Below the pieces are notes generated by a model, which worked only from the letters and a program-made list of their open reading frames with translations, did not search any database and had not been told where the DNA came from. The position numbers and the translations under genes are program-made. Shown here one piece after another: positions 35,096 to 47,944 of a stretch of DNA of 64,000 nt. The stretch is from Holothuria scabra (Eukaryota; Echinodermata; Holothuroidea; Aspidochirotida; Holothuriidae), in NCBI GenBank assembly GCA_037179385.1, contig CM074181.1, forward strand, positions 52,276,297 through 52,340,296, given 5' to 3'. Within the stretch, counting starts at the first letter, position 1. Each line of letters begins with the position of its first letter.

Positions 35096-36640
35096 TTGGA
35101 AAGAGCAGTTTTCACACTTACTGAGCCCCCCTGTGTAAATTTACACTTTTTTGGTGTACTTTTACACCATTTTTACACTTATAGGAGAATCAGCAATACG
35201 CAAGCTCCGCCTTCACATTCAGATTTTTCACAAATTTTACACTTATTGTTCACTTTGTATGTAATACCCTGCTACTCTCCAATATGATGAACGGAACCAA
35301 GGCACGGACAAAAGTACACTTATTTTGACCTTTCTGACCCACTTTTAAACTGCTGTCAAGTTATGAGTGAGTTATTGGAAACAAGCACCAGCAATCTTTC
35401 AATTGTCAGCAGAATAACCTGATAAGGTCATAAAAGCGTGATAACATGTCCCAGAGGAACAATTGCAAAATAGCAAGCTATGTGGCTATCCTCACAGTGC
35501 TTAGCTTATTATTAAATACCTATTGTTAAATACCATGAGTTTGGAATGCAGTACAACTCCTTTCGCTGGAAAAGCAGGAAACTGTACTTTTAGTGACACA
35601 AAGTTCATTCAGTGGTGAATCTTTTGTCGATCTTTTCGATGTTCAGGACATACTTTTTAATTAGACCTTTTATGTGCGATTCAAATTGTATAATCGATTG
35701 ACCGCTATTGGAGTAGACTAAGAAACTTTCTACAAACCAGACATAAGGGAAACACGTGTTGTTGGCAGTGGTGGTAAGAGAGTTATAGGCTAGTCCATTG
35801 ACTGTTGATGAAAAGATCAAGTTGTTCCAACGAACAGTTTTAAGGGTAAATAAGCTCCCCATGACCCATATTGCTTGAACATTTTCTCAATGTGTTATTT
35901 ATGATAGCGGGTTGATTGTAATCTTAAAGCATATTATTGCCACATTTGAAGCAATGGAAATTCGCATAGTTCTTCAGAGATGTATCACCGCTTTCTGAAG
36001 GGGGTGTAGAATGTGATTTCTACTTAGAGTGGCTTTGTGTCCAGCACTTACAACTACTGCATTTAAAGGGGGATTACCTACCTGTCGAACAAAGCTTCTG
36101 TCAATAATGACCAACTCGTCATTTTATGATCATTTCATTTAACATAATTTAGCAAAGTGAAATCAAGTACAATCTAGAGACTGATTAGTTCTTTCGTTGA
36201 AGTCTGACTGGGGCAGGGGCATATACTACTGTACAGCGACGGGCAAAGTACACCTGAGTGATTTCTTCATAAATAGCTTTTGGACCACTGGGGCAAGAAT
36301 GGTAGCCTATGCCCTGTGCCAATTAAGCCCTTCAAAAGTTTTCTTTTCATTAGGCCTAGACAAATAATGAAAAATAGGTTTTCCAGATTTTTTTTAATTT
36401 ATTTCAAAGTTATATGGTTAGAGTAAGAATCTGAGTTAGGAGCATGTGTGTTGGAGTTATTTGGCCTGTCTTCTAATCTGGTATCAGATTCACACAGATT
36501 GGTAAAAAACTTATTTTGAAATTGGGGGTGTGGCCTATTTTGATCTATTTCAAAAAAGCTGATTGATCCATTGGATTAGGCTAATGTTTCATTGCCATCT
36601 TACGAAGAAAATATTCGTGTTCCTTCCCCCTTTGAATGCC
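35096..36640. other. Gene-free stretch
   Basis: No gene is recognised. TTTACACTT-rich sequence at 35130-35250 is the only local peculiarity. If the signal exon is real, this is its first intron. Confidence 0.4.
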
Positions 36641-36648
36641 TTTGTGGT

Positions 36649-37986
36649 CAGTGACGTACGAGGAGGGGGGGTTAGGCCATGCCTCCCTTCACGGATGCCA
36701 TTTTTTGTCCTAAAAATACGTAGCCCTACTTCAGAAACACAGATTTTACTTCAAAATATTGCATATGTGGCACCAGATTGCATGAAAGACACCCAGTTCC
36801 TCACAATTTTTCAAGGGGAATGATTGTCTTTGCAAGGGCCCCCCCCCCCAGTGATGCCAATTTTTTTGTAACTCCTAAAAATAGGCGAATTTTGTCAAAT
36901 TCCAAATTTTACTTTAAAAAGTTAGCCTCTGTTACTCCCTGGTGGTACCGATTGCCTCTGAGGACACCTACCTTTTTAAGAATTTTCAAAAGGGAGGGCC
37001 GATCCCTTAGACTCCTTCCCCGACCGTGATAAAAGGAACGAAACTGGGACAGCTAGGGAGCGGAGGGTGTTCAGGTGCGGTGAGAAATACTTGCTATTTA
37101 TGACGCAAGAGATGTTAGGGGTAAATTCATTACAGTCGGGAATTCGAGCAGTCAAAGACAATTTCATCAAATTCCTTTGTATAGCTTCCTGGAAAAGAAG
37201 CAAGACCATTTAATATAATAGTGGTAGTACATTTTATGTGGTAATTTGCTGATCACTTAGCATGTTGCTGATTTTTTTCTCATTGCAAACAAAAGCTAAA
37301 CATAAAGACTGTTTAGATTCTCTTTACAAGCATGAAAACGCATTTTTCGGCAAACTGCGGAGTCGCGATGTTTTCGAAATTTCTCTACGCTCCGAACCAA
37401 CCAATGGTGGCTTTCCGCTTAGATAGTCTTTCAGGCAAAATTGCATTTTTCAGGTCAAGGTAGCTCTTAAAAACTTTTGATCACTTTGCAGTTTGCGAAC
37501 TTATTTGACATGAGTATTTTATTGCAAACAACAAAACGACAAAAGAAGAGAGCAACTCGTTATATTCTTCGTATAAGTCTGGAAATGCCATTTCCGGCCA
37601 TCTGAGGGGTCTGATTTTTCGAAATTTTCTGCACGCTCCGCGCAAACTCTTAGTGGCGCTCCGCTTAGATAATCTTTATGGCAGAATAACGTTTTGTGGC
37701 CAATAAAAGAGCGCTTACTAAAGTGCTTCCGTTCGCCTACAAATGTTACTTTGAAGGGTAGCGTAATGGCATAAGATTGCATATAAAGAAAAAAGTTCGT
37801 TTCTTCCCCATGAACCACCACAATTCAACTTTTAACACTGATCCTGTCAAAGTCGAAAATCTTGCACCATTTTGCATCTAGGCTGAAAAGTTCAAAATTT
37901 TCAAAGGACCTCTCCCCAAGGTCAGCGATCACTCAACATAATGCATGTCCCCACCTCCCTTCAGAGATATCCTGCGTACGCCACAA
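36649..37986 (+). mobile_element. hAT-like element, 1.3 kb, with module copies
   Basis: Begins CAGTGACGTACGAGG and ends CTGCGTACGCCACAA (last two bases mutated). The flanks are TTTGTGGT (36641-36648) and TTTGTGTT (37987-37994). A paralogous copy at 52651-53590 shares its order, including CACGGATGCCATTTTTTGTCC and GGGTGTTCAGGTGCGGTGAG. Module units lie at 37320-37440 and 37565-37700 (CACGCTCCGCGCAAACT, GGCGCTCCGCTTAGATA). No transposase is seen. Confidence 0.75.
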
Positions 37987-38639
37987 TTTGTGTTCTTGAT
38001 GGCAAGTCAAGCTCCTCCCCACCTTCTCAGCATACATGCGTCAAGTTTACAGCTCTACTGGTTCCGGGTAGACGGCTGAATTGTTAAACCCGCTACACAG
38101 TGCTTCAACCTAAGACCCTACGTCGTACATAATTTACATAAATTACAGACATTCCTCTGGTAGTTGTGGTAGAACGACTAGTTCAGCACTTAGAACCGAA
38201 TTCATTTTTGAAATGTTAAAGAGGAACGTATTCTAAGCAGTTTGGTGAAACTTCCATTCATTTCAATTGTCGAGATATAAGCAATTTAATATGACAAATT
38301 TTCCACATAGAATGTTCTTGGTGTCGTCAGTGTCGTCGCCACTGAGGGCAAGAGGGAGAATTGCCCTCCCCCTCGATTCTGACCTTGCCCCCCACTTGCC
38401 CCCAAGTGAGGTGGGTTAACCAAACGAAAAAAAATATTAACGTACCTCTCAAAGGACTTCAGTTTTCATCCAGAAATATGCCAAAACCTCAGTCGCACTG
38501 CTCCTGGAAATTTTGTCCCCCTCGCTATCCTTTGCCCTTAGTTTTCCCCTCCCCATTTTGACGTTCTGGCACCGCTACCGAGTGTCATGATGGTACAGTA
38601 CCACACTAACTGCTCCTATCAGCCGGTTACAGCCCACCA

Positions 38640-39000
38640 GACAGAAGGTCCGCGAGACCGAAAATGTAATAGAGTTCAAGAGACCAAAGATTCGCAAGAC
38701 CGAAAAGAAATAGAGTCTGTGAGACCGAAAATGAGAAAACGTTCGTGAGACCGACATTGAAAACCCGATGACCTGTATTCATTTTCAGCCTTCCGGGCCT
38801 ATTTTTTTTTCGACCCCGCGGTCCTTTTCTTATTTTCGGTCATTTTCGGTGTCGTGACCTTCTTCGCCCCTTCGGTCTCATGAACCGTTTAACATTTTCG
38901 GTCTCGCAAATCTTTTCTTACATTCGTTCTCGCGGATACTTTCGCATTAAAATTTTCGGTCACATGAACCTTCGGTTTCGTGGGATGCCCCGTTTAGAAC
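38640..39000. repeat. Inverted minisatellite, AGACCGAAAATG / TTTTCGGTCTC
   Basis: From 38645 to 38760 the phrase GAGACCGAAAATG (with variants) repeats about every 30 bp. From 38820 to 38990 the inverted phrase TTTTCGGTCTCGCRAA repeats. The centre is near 38790. The arrangement can fold into a long imperfect stem of repeat units. No coding frame is present. Confidence 0.7.
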
Positions 39001-41201
39001 TTTTCGTAGAAAGAAATGAAAAGATGTCGTTTGGCCATCTAAAAGGTTACCACTCATCCCATTCACAACTTCGCCATGCTGCAACCTCAACTTCACCAGC
39101 AGTCTGATTTTGCTACTGTTCGCCAATTGCCACTTTCTCCAAACGTAAAAAGTGGGGATGGAAGAGAGCACTGTTTTCTACAAACAACTCTGACTCAGTA
39201 CCATCAACCGCATGTTTCTAGCGAAGTTTGCGCATGACGAAAATGGCGCCATATTAGGCTACAATCAAAACGGCATAATGAAGGCACAAAGTTTACGTTT
39301 TCAGCAGCAGTATTGGTTTCGTTTGAATATTTACCCTGAAATGTCATTTTTCTTGACTTGACTTGTAGAATGGTGACGGTGCTGGATTCCGTTAGCAGAT
39401 AATCCTTACTGTCACTCAATATTTAACTACTTTCACCCACTTTGCAAAGGGACGGACCTAGATACCTCTGAATTTCCGTCCCTAACTTACTCATTCAGTT
39501 CTTTGTACATCACCAGCAACGTTACGCTACGGGCCAAAATGAATTTTATACCAGGGAGTTGCAACTCCCTGTTTATACTAAGGGGTGGTAGGCCTATGTC
39601 GTCTCATGAAAATGCAATAAGAACCTATGTAGGATTTTGATGTCGTAACGGAAACCCTTGTCTTAACTCTGATTGCGAATTACTGATTCGGTGCACCGTT
39701 CATAATGCGAACGTTTTCTATGCGCTAACGCTTATTGTCACATTGTTGATAGTGTATCTAATTGATTTGTGATGGAATATTCTGTTCGCCCGATCCATGA
39801 TTAGTTGTAAACAAGACAGTAAACTTCCCGTAATTGAGTATGTGACAGTTGCGTGTTTAAAGGGGGTGCCCCCACCTCCGAAGTCAGTCGGAGGGAAATC
39901 ACTCAGTCGAGGGATGTACGGTTCCAGGGAGATGAAAAGTTTGAGGAGACACACTGAACGTTCAGACCTTAACCTTAAAAAAAGAGGTCCTCGAAAATTC
40001 GGGTAGTACAAGTATACCGACATGAGTCGGTAGCCAACAACTGAAGTGCAGAAAAAAGGGTCATCAAAATCCGTGCCAGTCGGGGGAATCACAGGTTGTG
40101 CCCCCACCAACCCACCTTCGAAATCCTGCACACCCCACTGGTCTGTGAGCCCACTTCACCCAAATGGAGTTAAGCCCGATAACCCTAAATGTAGGTTGGC
40201 CTAGACCTAAACAACATGAACAAGAATCGAATCTGAGTTTAAAAAGGCGTAAGTGTCCCAGTAAAATGAAAGCACAATAAGAGCCTGTGAAAAGTGTGTC
40301 GAGATGGGACTTAAGTTCCCACTTAACACACACCCCCTAGGGTAAAAGTGATGGGGATCGAGAGAGTGCATTGCCGTCCTCTCAAAGGCCTAATCCTACA
40401 GATTTCAAGAGGGAGCCTTTTAAATGTTCAGTTATTTTACTTCAAATGTGCTCATTATGTCACACCAAATCGTATCTCTTAATAATATTCGGTGACGTAA
40501 CTGGAGGTTCGGGAGGTGCAAGGAATTGCCAGCGTTAGCGGTGAGGCAACTCACTGCATTAGGTGTGGCAACCCGCTGTATCATTTCATGAACAACTGTT
40601 TGAGAGGACAGCTTTAAAGTATACTCTTATAGAACTGTACATTCACAAATCATTCAACAAATTAAGAATAATTGGCAGAAATTTGCAAGCTCATAGAGAC
40701 TGCGGGGGAAAAGACTTGTCTTGCAATCTGCGAGGCACTTTAAACAGTAGAAACATTTCTACAGTACACACCGTATGAAAAGTCTGTTTACGTCAAAGCA
40801 CATAAACTACAAAAAATAACCATCGCCCCAGACCTCCCCCGAAATTATCGGTGTCAGAAAAAAAGTACGTTCGACCCCTGCTCCATCTTATCCTTGCTAA
40901 AAAATGCTTATTCCTACGATTATATGGAATCATCATGTGGGTTTTAACGTCAGTAAACTTTATATGCACTTTCGTTGGTATTTCATTTGTTTGTTGGGAG
41001 AAAGAAAAATTTGCATCGTTCCTCCTCCAAACCAACTCTTACTGATTCAGTCAAAGAGTAACATTTTGAAAAAAAAAAAGAAAAATCACGAGCATGCAAA
41101 CAGTATGCTCCCGCTAACCCTTGAATCTTAACTTGTTTAATATAACCACTAAATGGAATATCGGTATTTTGATTCCGAAGCTATACGACACTTTATTTAA
41201 T
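39001..41201. other. Gene-free stretch with TE debris
   Basis: No gene is recognised. 39860-39970 resembles 6650-6760. An element end, CCTGCACACCCCACTGG, lies at about 40124-40141, reading CCAGTGGGGTGTGCAGG on the minus strand and hAT-like. The 137-codon minus-strand frame at 39718-40131 overlaps this debris and has no domain. Confidence 0.4.
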
Positions 41202-41606
41202 TGTTCATCAAATTACACCTTATTTTGTTCTATAAGGAGGGAAGTCTGAAATCTATTTTAGAAGTTACTCAATATTGAGCAAAGGCATGTTCTGCATTTG
41301 TTTCAGGTTGACTCTTTTCAGCTTTCCTTACAGTGCATGGAGACCGTCTCCTGGATCTTGTTTTTAGAGGGTGTCATGTGTAAAATTCAGACTGGCTAGA
41401 TATTATCCTTACTGAGTGGAGGGGCCAGTTTCGGGCAGTGCGAATACGTAATAATTGTATCATATTATTGAAAAACAACCTGGCCCAGAAATTGGATTCT
41501 CGCTTCCACCTTTGATTTTTTTTTCATTGAACTATTGTGTCTCTTTTCTGACGTGTTTCTTCGTAACTTCTCTTCGCCATTTTCCACAACAAAACATTCA
41601 GGGTTA
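41202..41606 (+). repeat. ~400 bp duplicated segment, copy 2
   Basis: Direct copy of 34690-35095, without the preceding exon. It breaks off at GGGTTACGTATACATCC. Confidence 0.9.
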
Positions 41607-41939
41607 CGTATACATCCAGGGTGAATCAATTAAAGGGAAGGGCACCTAAAGATAGTTGCTGCCCATGGGGAGGGGTTTGAAACAAATTTGCATTTTGAAA
41701 AGGGCAAGGTTGTAATTGGCGGTTCATTTGAAAGATACTACATTTTCTCTTCGCTTCGTTTATAGATTTTTCCTCGTCAAAACGTAAATATGCGAATTAA
41801 GAGTATGACTTTCAACTAGGAAAGAATTATTGAACATAGGAGCGAAATCAAGTGAACAAAATGTTCTAGTCTAAATGGTTTGCAGTAGCCCGCGGAGCGG
41901 ACGAAGTCTTTTCGTTCAGCTCATTGCTACGAAAAACCA

Positions 41940-42200
41940 TCTGAGGGCCAAAGGGGGCTGCAGCCCCAGAGGCACTACGCAGGCTAGCAGAACGGTGGAT
42001 GAGCCAGGATTTTTCCCCAAGGGTACGGATGGATGTATATAATACGCTGTGTGATGTCGCCTGAACGACTGACTAAGCGGAGATGACCGCTATGAGTTGG
42101 CAAGGAAAATTTTAAAAAATCGCAAACACCCAGATAGCCGGAAATTGTATTTTCCAGATATGTGTATAAAGGTCGTACATTATCAGGGGCAGATCCGGAC
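41940..42200 (-). repeat. Reverse-oriented fragment of the 180 bp-module family
   Basis: CCAGATAGCCGGAAATTGTA and GGGGCTGCAGCCCC-type sequence resemble, on the minus strand, the module units (TGGCATTTCCGGCTATCTGG). A CAGGGGCAGATCCGGACATT terminus near 42184 looks like the start of another hAT-like end, with no partner found. Confidence 0.45.
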
Positions 42201-42329
42201 ATTCTAAAAAGGGTGGCTGACTTAAAGCTGAACTACGAGATTGTTATAAAGAAATACTTAACCTCCAAAATTTGGGATAGCACAAGAACCAGATAGCTGA
42301 AGCTGTAAACTGCCGTTGAAGAGGTCCTA

Positions 42330-45328
42330 AAATACTTAAAAGAACAGTCTTAGCTTCTTTTGGGAGTTATCTTTGACCATTCTCCGCTAGAAACTTTGCA
42401 AATTGATGGCTATAAACTTATATGTAAAAACAGACCGGAAAAACGAGTGGGCGGCGTTGCTATCTATGCCAGAGAAACTTTAAACATAAAGATACGACCT
42501 GACTTAAGCACTTTTAATGTTTTTTGTGCTGAATCTCTTTTTACTGAACTTGAAAGTATAACTCGCCGAAATACCATTGTTGGTGTTGTCTATAGACCGC
42601 CTGGTGGTCAAATAAATGCTTTTGTTGATCAGTTAAATTTTTGCTTAGAGAGAGTAAACAGTGAAAATAAGAACGTTTTCCTTGCAGGAGATTTCAACAT
42701 CGACCTTTTAAAAGCCCATGAAACAAATGAAGTCCAGTACTTCACATTAGCAATTCTTTCCATCCTTTAATTGAAAAACCTACAAGGACCACAAGTTCTA
42801 CGTCTACTTTAATTGACAGTATATTTGCTAATAATACGTATGTAGGAATGGAAAGTGGTATTCTGGTTGATGATCTATCTGACCATTATCCAATATTTTG
42901 TATCTTAAAAAACACAACTGTGAAGGAACCAGCTCGTCCTACTTTTAAGAACAATACTAGCCGTAGAAATATTAATCAAATGGTAGACGAACTGAATAAA
43001 ATTGACTGGTCAATTGTAACCAATGATCAAGAGGTACATTTATCTTATAGAAGTTTTAGCAACCTTTTGACTCAAACGTTCAGTAATTGTTGTCCTCTGA
43101 CCAAACAAAAACCAAAAATCAATCACCAGAAATCTCCTTGGATGACTATGGGGATACTGAATTCAGTTAAGCGTAAGAACAAACTATATATTAGCTACAA
43201 ACAAAATCCTATTGCAGCTAGAAAATTACATTATGTAAAGTATAAAAATGCTCTGACTAAAACAATTGTTAAAGCAAAAAAGATGCACTACTGTAATCTG
43301 TAATCAAGGATCTAAGGGAGACACTACTCGATTGTGGAAGATAATTGATAATCTTCTTCTCAATAGTAATACAAATAAGTGTAGTAAAGTTTACGAGGGT
43401 GCTGATGGGTTGGTTACAAATGAAAAGGATATTGTCCATTGCTTTAACGATTATTTTAGTTCTGTTGCAAAGACTCTAGCTGACAACTCACCTACTGGCA
43501 AAAGTTCCCCCCTAGAATTTATTGATACTAATGTCATGAATTCCTTTGTGCTGTTTGCTACCGATGTGCAAGAAGTAAGGTGAGTTATTCTCAAACTTAG
43601 GAGTGGAAAAAGTTCTGGCTATGATAATATTTCAAACGATATTCTTAAGAGTGCGGTACACATTGTCTTAGTGCCACTCACTCACATAATTAATCTATCT
43701 TTTATGAAAGGCATATTTCTTTCTGACCTTAAAATTGCTAAGATTGTACCAATATTTAAGAACGGTGATCCTTAGATGTTTTCAAACTATAGACCTATTT
43801 CATTCTTGCCTTCAATTTCTAAAGTATTTGAACGTTTAGTTTATAATCGATTGTACAAATTTATTACGAAACACAACTTACTTTATTGTAATCAATATGG
43901 TTTTCGTAGTGATCATTCTACTTATATGGCTGCAATAAGTCTTACTGGCAAAATCTCCCAGTGAATAGACAGTAAACTTACAACGGCCGGTATCTTCATA
44001 GACCTATCCAAGGCCTTCGACACCATTGATCACCGTCCAATATTTGAATGAACAAATTGTTTGCTTACGGTGTACGTGGTGTAGCATTTGACTGGTTAAA
44101 GAATTATTTACTTGACAGGTGTAATTATGTACAGTTTAATCACTCTGCATCTCACAGTAAACTATGTAACATTGGTGTTCCTCATGGCTCCATATTGGAA
44201 CCTTTACTCTTCATACTATACATAAATGATATTTACAGGTCTTCTGAGAAATTAAGTTTCATTCAAGACCAAGTCCTTACTGATATTTCGTGTGAATTTT
44301 CACTAGTATCTGAATGGCTGAGATCAAACAGATTATCTCTCAATATTCTCAAAACAAAACTTTTAATTTTTAACAATAAGATCAAACATACATGTAACGT
44401 AAGTCACTAAGTGTCTCTTTAGATGGACACGAAGTTAAAGCAGCAAACCAAGCAAAGTTCTTGGTAATTACTATTGATCGAAAGTTACGCTGGAAAGAAC
44501 ATTTATCCGTAGTAAGTAGTAGAGTCTCTAAATCGGATGGTATTACCAACAGACTTAAGCATTTTTTGCCCATGAACACACTCTTGTTATTATATAACGC
44601 CCTTATCCTTCCTCATTTAAATTACAGTCTTTTGCTATGCGGTAATACTAACGTTACGTCACTAACGTTAAGACACTATAAGATACAAAAACGAGCTATT
44701 AGAAACATGTGTCACGCACCGTATAGGGCCTGCAGTCATCCCCTTTTCAGGAACTTGGGTGTTCATACAATCAAAGCCTTTTTATAAATATCAGCTTGGC
44801 ATTTTTGTATTTATGTCTCGCCTTGGAATTCTCCCCTCACCGTTTGACAGTTTTTATACCTATAACTCAAGTTTCCATAGCTATAACACCAGGTCTAAAC
44901 ACTTTCTGAATCAACCATACGTCAGAACAAAACTTGGCCATTCTCAATTAAGAAGCACTGGTGTGCAACTTTGGAATTCCCTGCCGCCATATATTACAAC
45001 CACTCAAAGTATGCAAACATTCAAAAAGAAGTTGAAAAATTACCTATTAGAAAACAGTTCAACCTAATATGCTATATTCCACTATTTTACACTCTTTTTT
45101 GGTGTGTCATTCTCTTTTCTTTTCCTCTTTTTGGTCTTCTCTATGTTTTGTATCATAAGAAAGGGACCAGGCTCGAAAAGTTCCCACTTATTTCTGGTTC
45201 CTCTACATTCATTTCTTTATTACCCCACTGTATTATGAATTTTTATCTATTGTGTTTGCAATATTACCGATTGTAAATTGTGTTATAATGAAATAATTTG
45301 TAGAAAATAAGCTTCAAACTTCAAACTT
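42330..45328 (+). pseudogene. Broken CR1/L2-type LINE (endonuclease plus reverse transcriptase)
   Basis: Reading frames in order: 42360-42770 and 42848-43303 form the apurinic-like endonuclease (VGGVAIYARETLNI, VVYRPPGG, AGDFNIDLL, and LSDHYPIF with its catalytic His). 43266-44047 holds RT blocks (SNYRPISFLPSISKVFERLV, GFRSDHST, FIDLSKAFDTIDH with the motif A Asp). 44048-44410 has GVPHGSILEPLLFILYINDI. 44461-45067 is the C-terminal region with LHYKIQKRAIRN-like and GVQLWNSLPPYI sequence. At least four frame changes and three in-frame stops interrupt it. The F/Y-ADD catalytic motif that should follow KLSFI is deleted, so the enzyme is dead. A 3' tail of CTTCAAA repeats ends it near 45328. The 5' end is truncated. 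Confidence 0.9.
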
Positions 45329-45681
45329 TGTCCGAGGTGCAGTTGCTGAATTCGGTTTGCCAAATGAAATTCGAGTTCCTTTCTGTAATGAGCTTATCAG
45401 TCAGAGGCATATGAACCAATGAAAGTATGTTTGTTTATGATTATTCATGAATGAACAACTATAGGTGCCATGCGTGCATGCTCAACTGAAAGTAAAATGA
45501 GTACACGTACGTAAACAGTGTATAGCATTCGTTCGTATCTTCGACGGATGGCCTATTCACAAACTACCCAGGACTACACTCAGTGCAATGTTAGGCATAT
45601 GTCTACAATTGTAGTAAGAAACGTTACCCACGCCATCGAAATTGTTGCCAAATAACATGAAAAAGGATGAAAATCTCACCT

Positions 45682-46247
45682 TTAAAGAAGGGTTTAAGAT
45701 CACATCAAGTTTTGATATGTTAGAGGGGTACTTAATCTAAGCATTTTGGTGAAATGTGCATTGAAATCCGATGTGTGGTTCTCAAGATATGAGCAAGAAA
45801 AGATGTCACTTTTTCAACACACAGTGAACTTGAAGCAAGCACATATGACATCACATCCCCACAGGTAAGTCTTTTGTTTTGCTTTAAACTTTGCAGCCTA
45901 TTTTCTCCTCAACAATCCCACATTATCAAAATGTGATTTCATAAGTGGCAATAGAGCTTTTCAAAATTTGCAATCCCCATGGGGAGGCCGTATTCCTATT
46001 AATCACAAGGAAAACACAACAGTCTGAAAAAACAAAGAGAAACAAAGCGTTCTTTGTCAGTGTAACCAAGTGATAAAATCTCTGCTGTCCTCAATGTCAC
46101 TTTGGAATACAAATCTAGCAACTTCATTTGCAGATATCTCAAGAAATACATGTCCGATTTGAATGGAAATTTCACAACACTGAGTACATTTAGTTCTTCT
46201 TTCACATATGAAAATTAAATTTTTTGCTTAAACTTCCCGTTTAAATC
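45682..46247. mobile_element. MITE family 'K' (TTTAAAGAAGGGTTTAAG), full copy
   Basis: Left end TTTAAAGAAGGGTTTAAG and right end CTTAAACTTCCCGTTTAAA are inverted. Internally it carries CAATCCCCATGGGGAGG, GTGATAAAATCTCTGCTGTCC and TAGTTCTTCTTTCACATATG. Other copies are 49515-52257 (interrupted), 53690-53890 and a fragment at 38205-38300. Confidence 0.75.
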
Positions 46248-47269
46248 CTAACTGGAACAGGGGGAGAACGTTGCCTGACAGTGATGCAGCACAGGCTTAG
46301 ACTACAGGTATTTACACGTACAGTAAGGCCCTATAGCTATACATTTTCGTACAGCGAGAACATCTTAGCCTAAAATTCTTAGTCAATTAGTCTTGGTAAT
46401 GAAAACATGGTAGGAGGTTTCGTATATACAGTATCAGTATGAACTGGCTGCATCTTGACGGTGTGGTCGATGCGATCTCGAAAGCAGATGGGACATGAAT
46501 ATTCATAACGTGACAATAACTGCCTACACAGAAAACAAATCGCATATTCCACAGTCGTTTGAGTAACTGTAACTTTTTAACTGTTTTTGTTTTATACCCT
46601 ATAAATAGTTCATTGCCGCCAGAAAGCTTACTCCTTGTTATATTTTTGTGTAAAGAACATGAAGCAAAGCTTGTTCTTTGCCGTTGGGAGTTGTCAGAGA
46701 TCTCGTAGTTCCGCTTTAAGACAAAGCAGGGAAGTGAGGAACCTGCACTGCGAATTTCCAATATGTTTTATTGTTGGCGAAAAGGGGAGGGCTGAGGCCG
46801 TAAAAGCCACCCCCATAGATCCACGCCTGGGTATTTTTAGCAGGGGCTGGACAAAAATGGAACATTACTGATCCTTGGTCTGGGAAATGAATCATAGAAG
46901 AGAAGGTATCCCGTCCTTTTTGGTAACAGATGTGATCGGATTTCAGCTGGTTAATAAATACGAAAAGTGTTATTACGAATGGACTGATACGAAGAATACT
47001 TATGAGAAAGGTCTTAGCCATCTTTTCATTTTGTAGTTGTTATTCTCATAGTAACCCTGCCGTAAACATATATATGAACCTTTACTTTTGAAGGATTAAG
47101 ATTAGTGAACTATTGGGTTTGACGAGATAGGAAACTTGTGGGTGTGGTGGTCGAGAGAGTAATTTCAAATAATTATGTTTTTGCGTTTTCACGGCAATAA
47201 GGGTAAGTACATCAAGAGTGATCTCAACTCATTTGCGTGTTAGGCTGGAAACAGAGACTTCTCTGTCAA
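46248..47269. other. Gene-free stretch
   Basis: No gene is recognised. The 124-codon minus-strand frame (46387-46761) has no domain. CCACCCCCATAGATCCACGCCTG-like sequence at about 46808 resembles a hAT-type end. Confidence 0.35.
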
Positions 47270-47430
47270 AATATGCAATAATTTCCCTGAATATCTGAGC
47301 AGGGCGCCACCATTCGTTGGCGCGAAGCATACAACAATTTTGAAAAATCACGACCCATCAGACAACCATAAATGGCATTTCCCAAACTTTTGAGCAGAGT
47401 TTGAGTAGCAGCAATTTCGAAATTTTGTTT
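47270..47430 (-). repeat. Module-family fragment, reverse
   Basis: GGGCGCCACCATTCGTTGGC, GCGAAGCATACAACAATTTT and GACAACCATAAATGGCATTT read on the minus strand as one 180 bp module unit, in the same orientation as the 54.8 kb array. Confidence 0.65.
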
Positions 47431-47539
47431 TGTAATAAATGATGACTTCAATAACAAATAAACAAATTGTGATACGATCAGAAAGTTTCAGGTGAAATGT
47501 AGCACTACCATCATCCGGCAAAGACTTTGTACTCTGTAT

Positions 47540-47730
47540 ACACGGTCACGGTCAGAGCCTGTGCAGATTACGGCTGCCGAAACGGTTAAGTCAGTCGGTG
47601 TCGGACAAAGTAAATGGGACGTGAAAAGTGCAGCTACCGGATATCCTTGGAGATTTTGTTTGATGGACCTACGGTGTTCGGTGACTCAGTCCAAGCGGCG
47701 ACGCCTGGTGTCTCCCAAACTCTTAAAACA
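47540..47730 (-). pseudogene. Penelope-like GIY-YIG fragment, second copy
   Basis: The minus strand from about 47722 reads LGDTRRRRLD, stop, VTEHRRSIKQNLQGYPVAA, then LTVSAAVICTGSDRD. It is collinear with the remnant at 5170-5485, sharing RSIKQNLQGYPVAA exactly. The Y-x-G-E-T start is mutated and there is an internal stop. A foldback MITE adjoins its right end. Confidence 0.7.
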
Positions 47731-47944
47731 CCGGGGTTAAATTAACCAGGATCCGTGTCCTATGTACTCCAACACAATCGGGGTAAACTGTTAACGCAAA
47801 TCTTGGTTAAACTAACGAAAATTCTGGTTTAAACAACTAGGATTTGAGTTAGTTTAGCCAGGGTTTGCGTTAAAATTTAACCAGGATTGTGTTGGAGTAA
47901 ATAGAACACCGATCCTGGTTAAATTCAACCCCGGTGTTTTTAAA
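47724..47944. mobile_element. Foldback MITE (AACACCGGGGTTAAATTAACC)
   Basis: TTAAAACACCGGGGTTAAAT at the left is inverted at the right as ATTCAACCCCGGTGTTTTTAA. The inverted match continues inward (CCAACACAATC / GATTGTGTTGG, CGCAAATCTTGGTTAAACTA / TAGTTTAGCCAGGGTTTGCG) to a centre near 47833, so almost all ~220 bp are base-paired when folded. Confidence 0.8.

Noticed and set aside
39718..40131. 137-codon minus-strand open frame
   Set aside because: It crosses repeat remnants shared with 6.7 kb and a hAT-like end; no recognisable domain.
46387..46761. 124-codon minus-strand open frame
   Set aside because: No domain, no splice context, and composition typical of chance frames.
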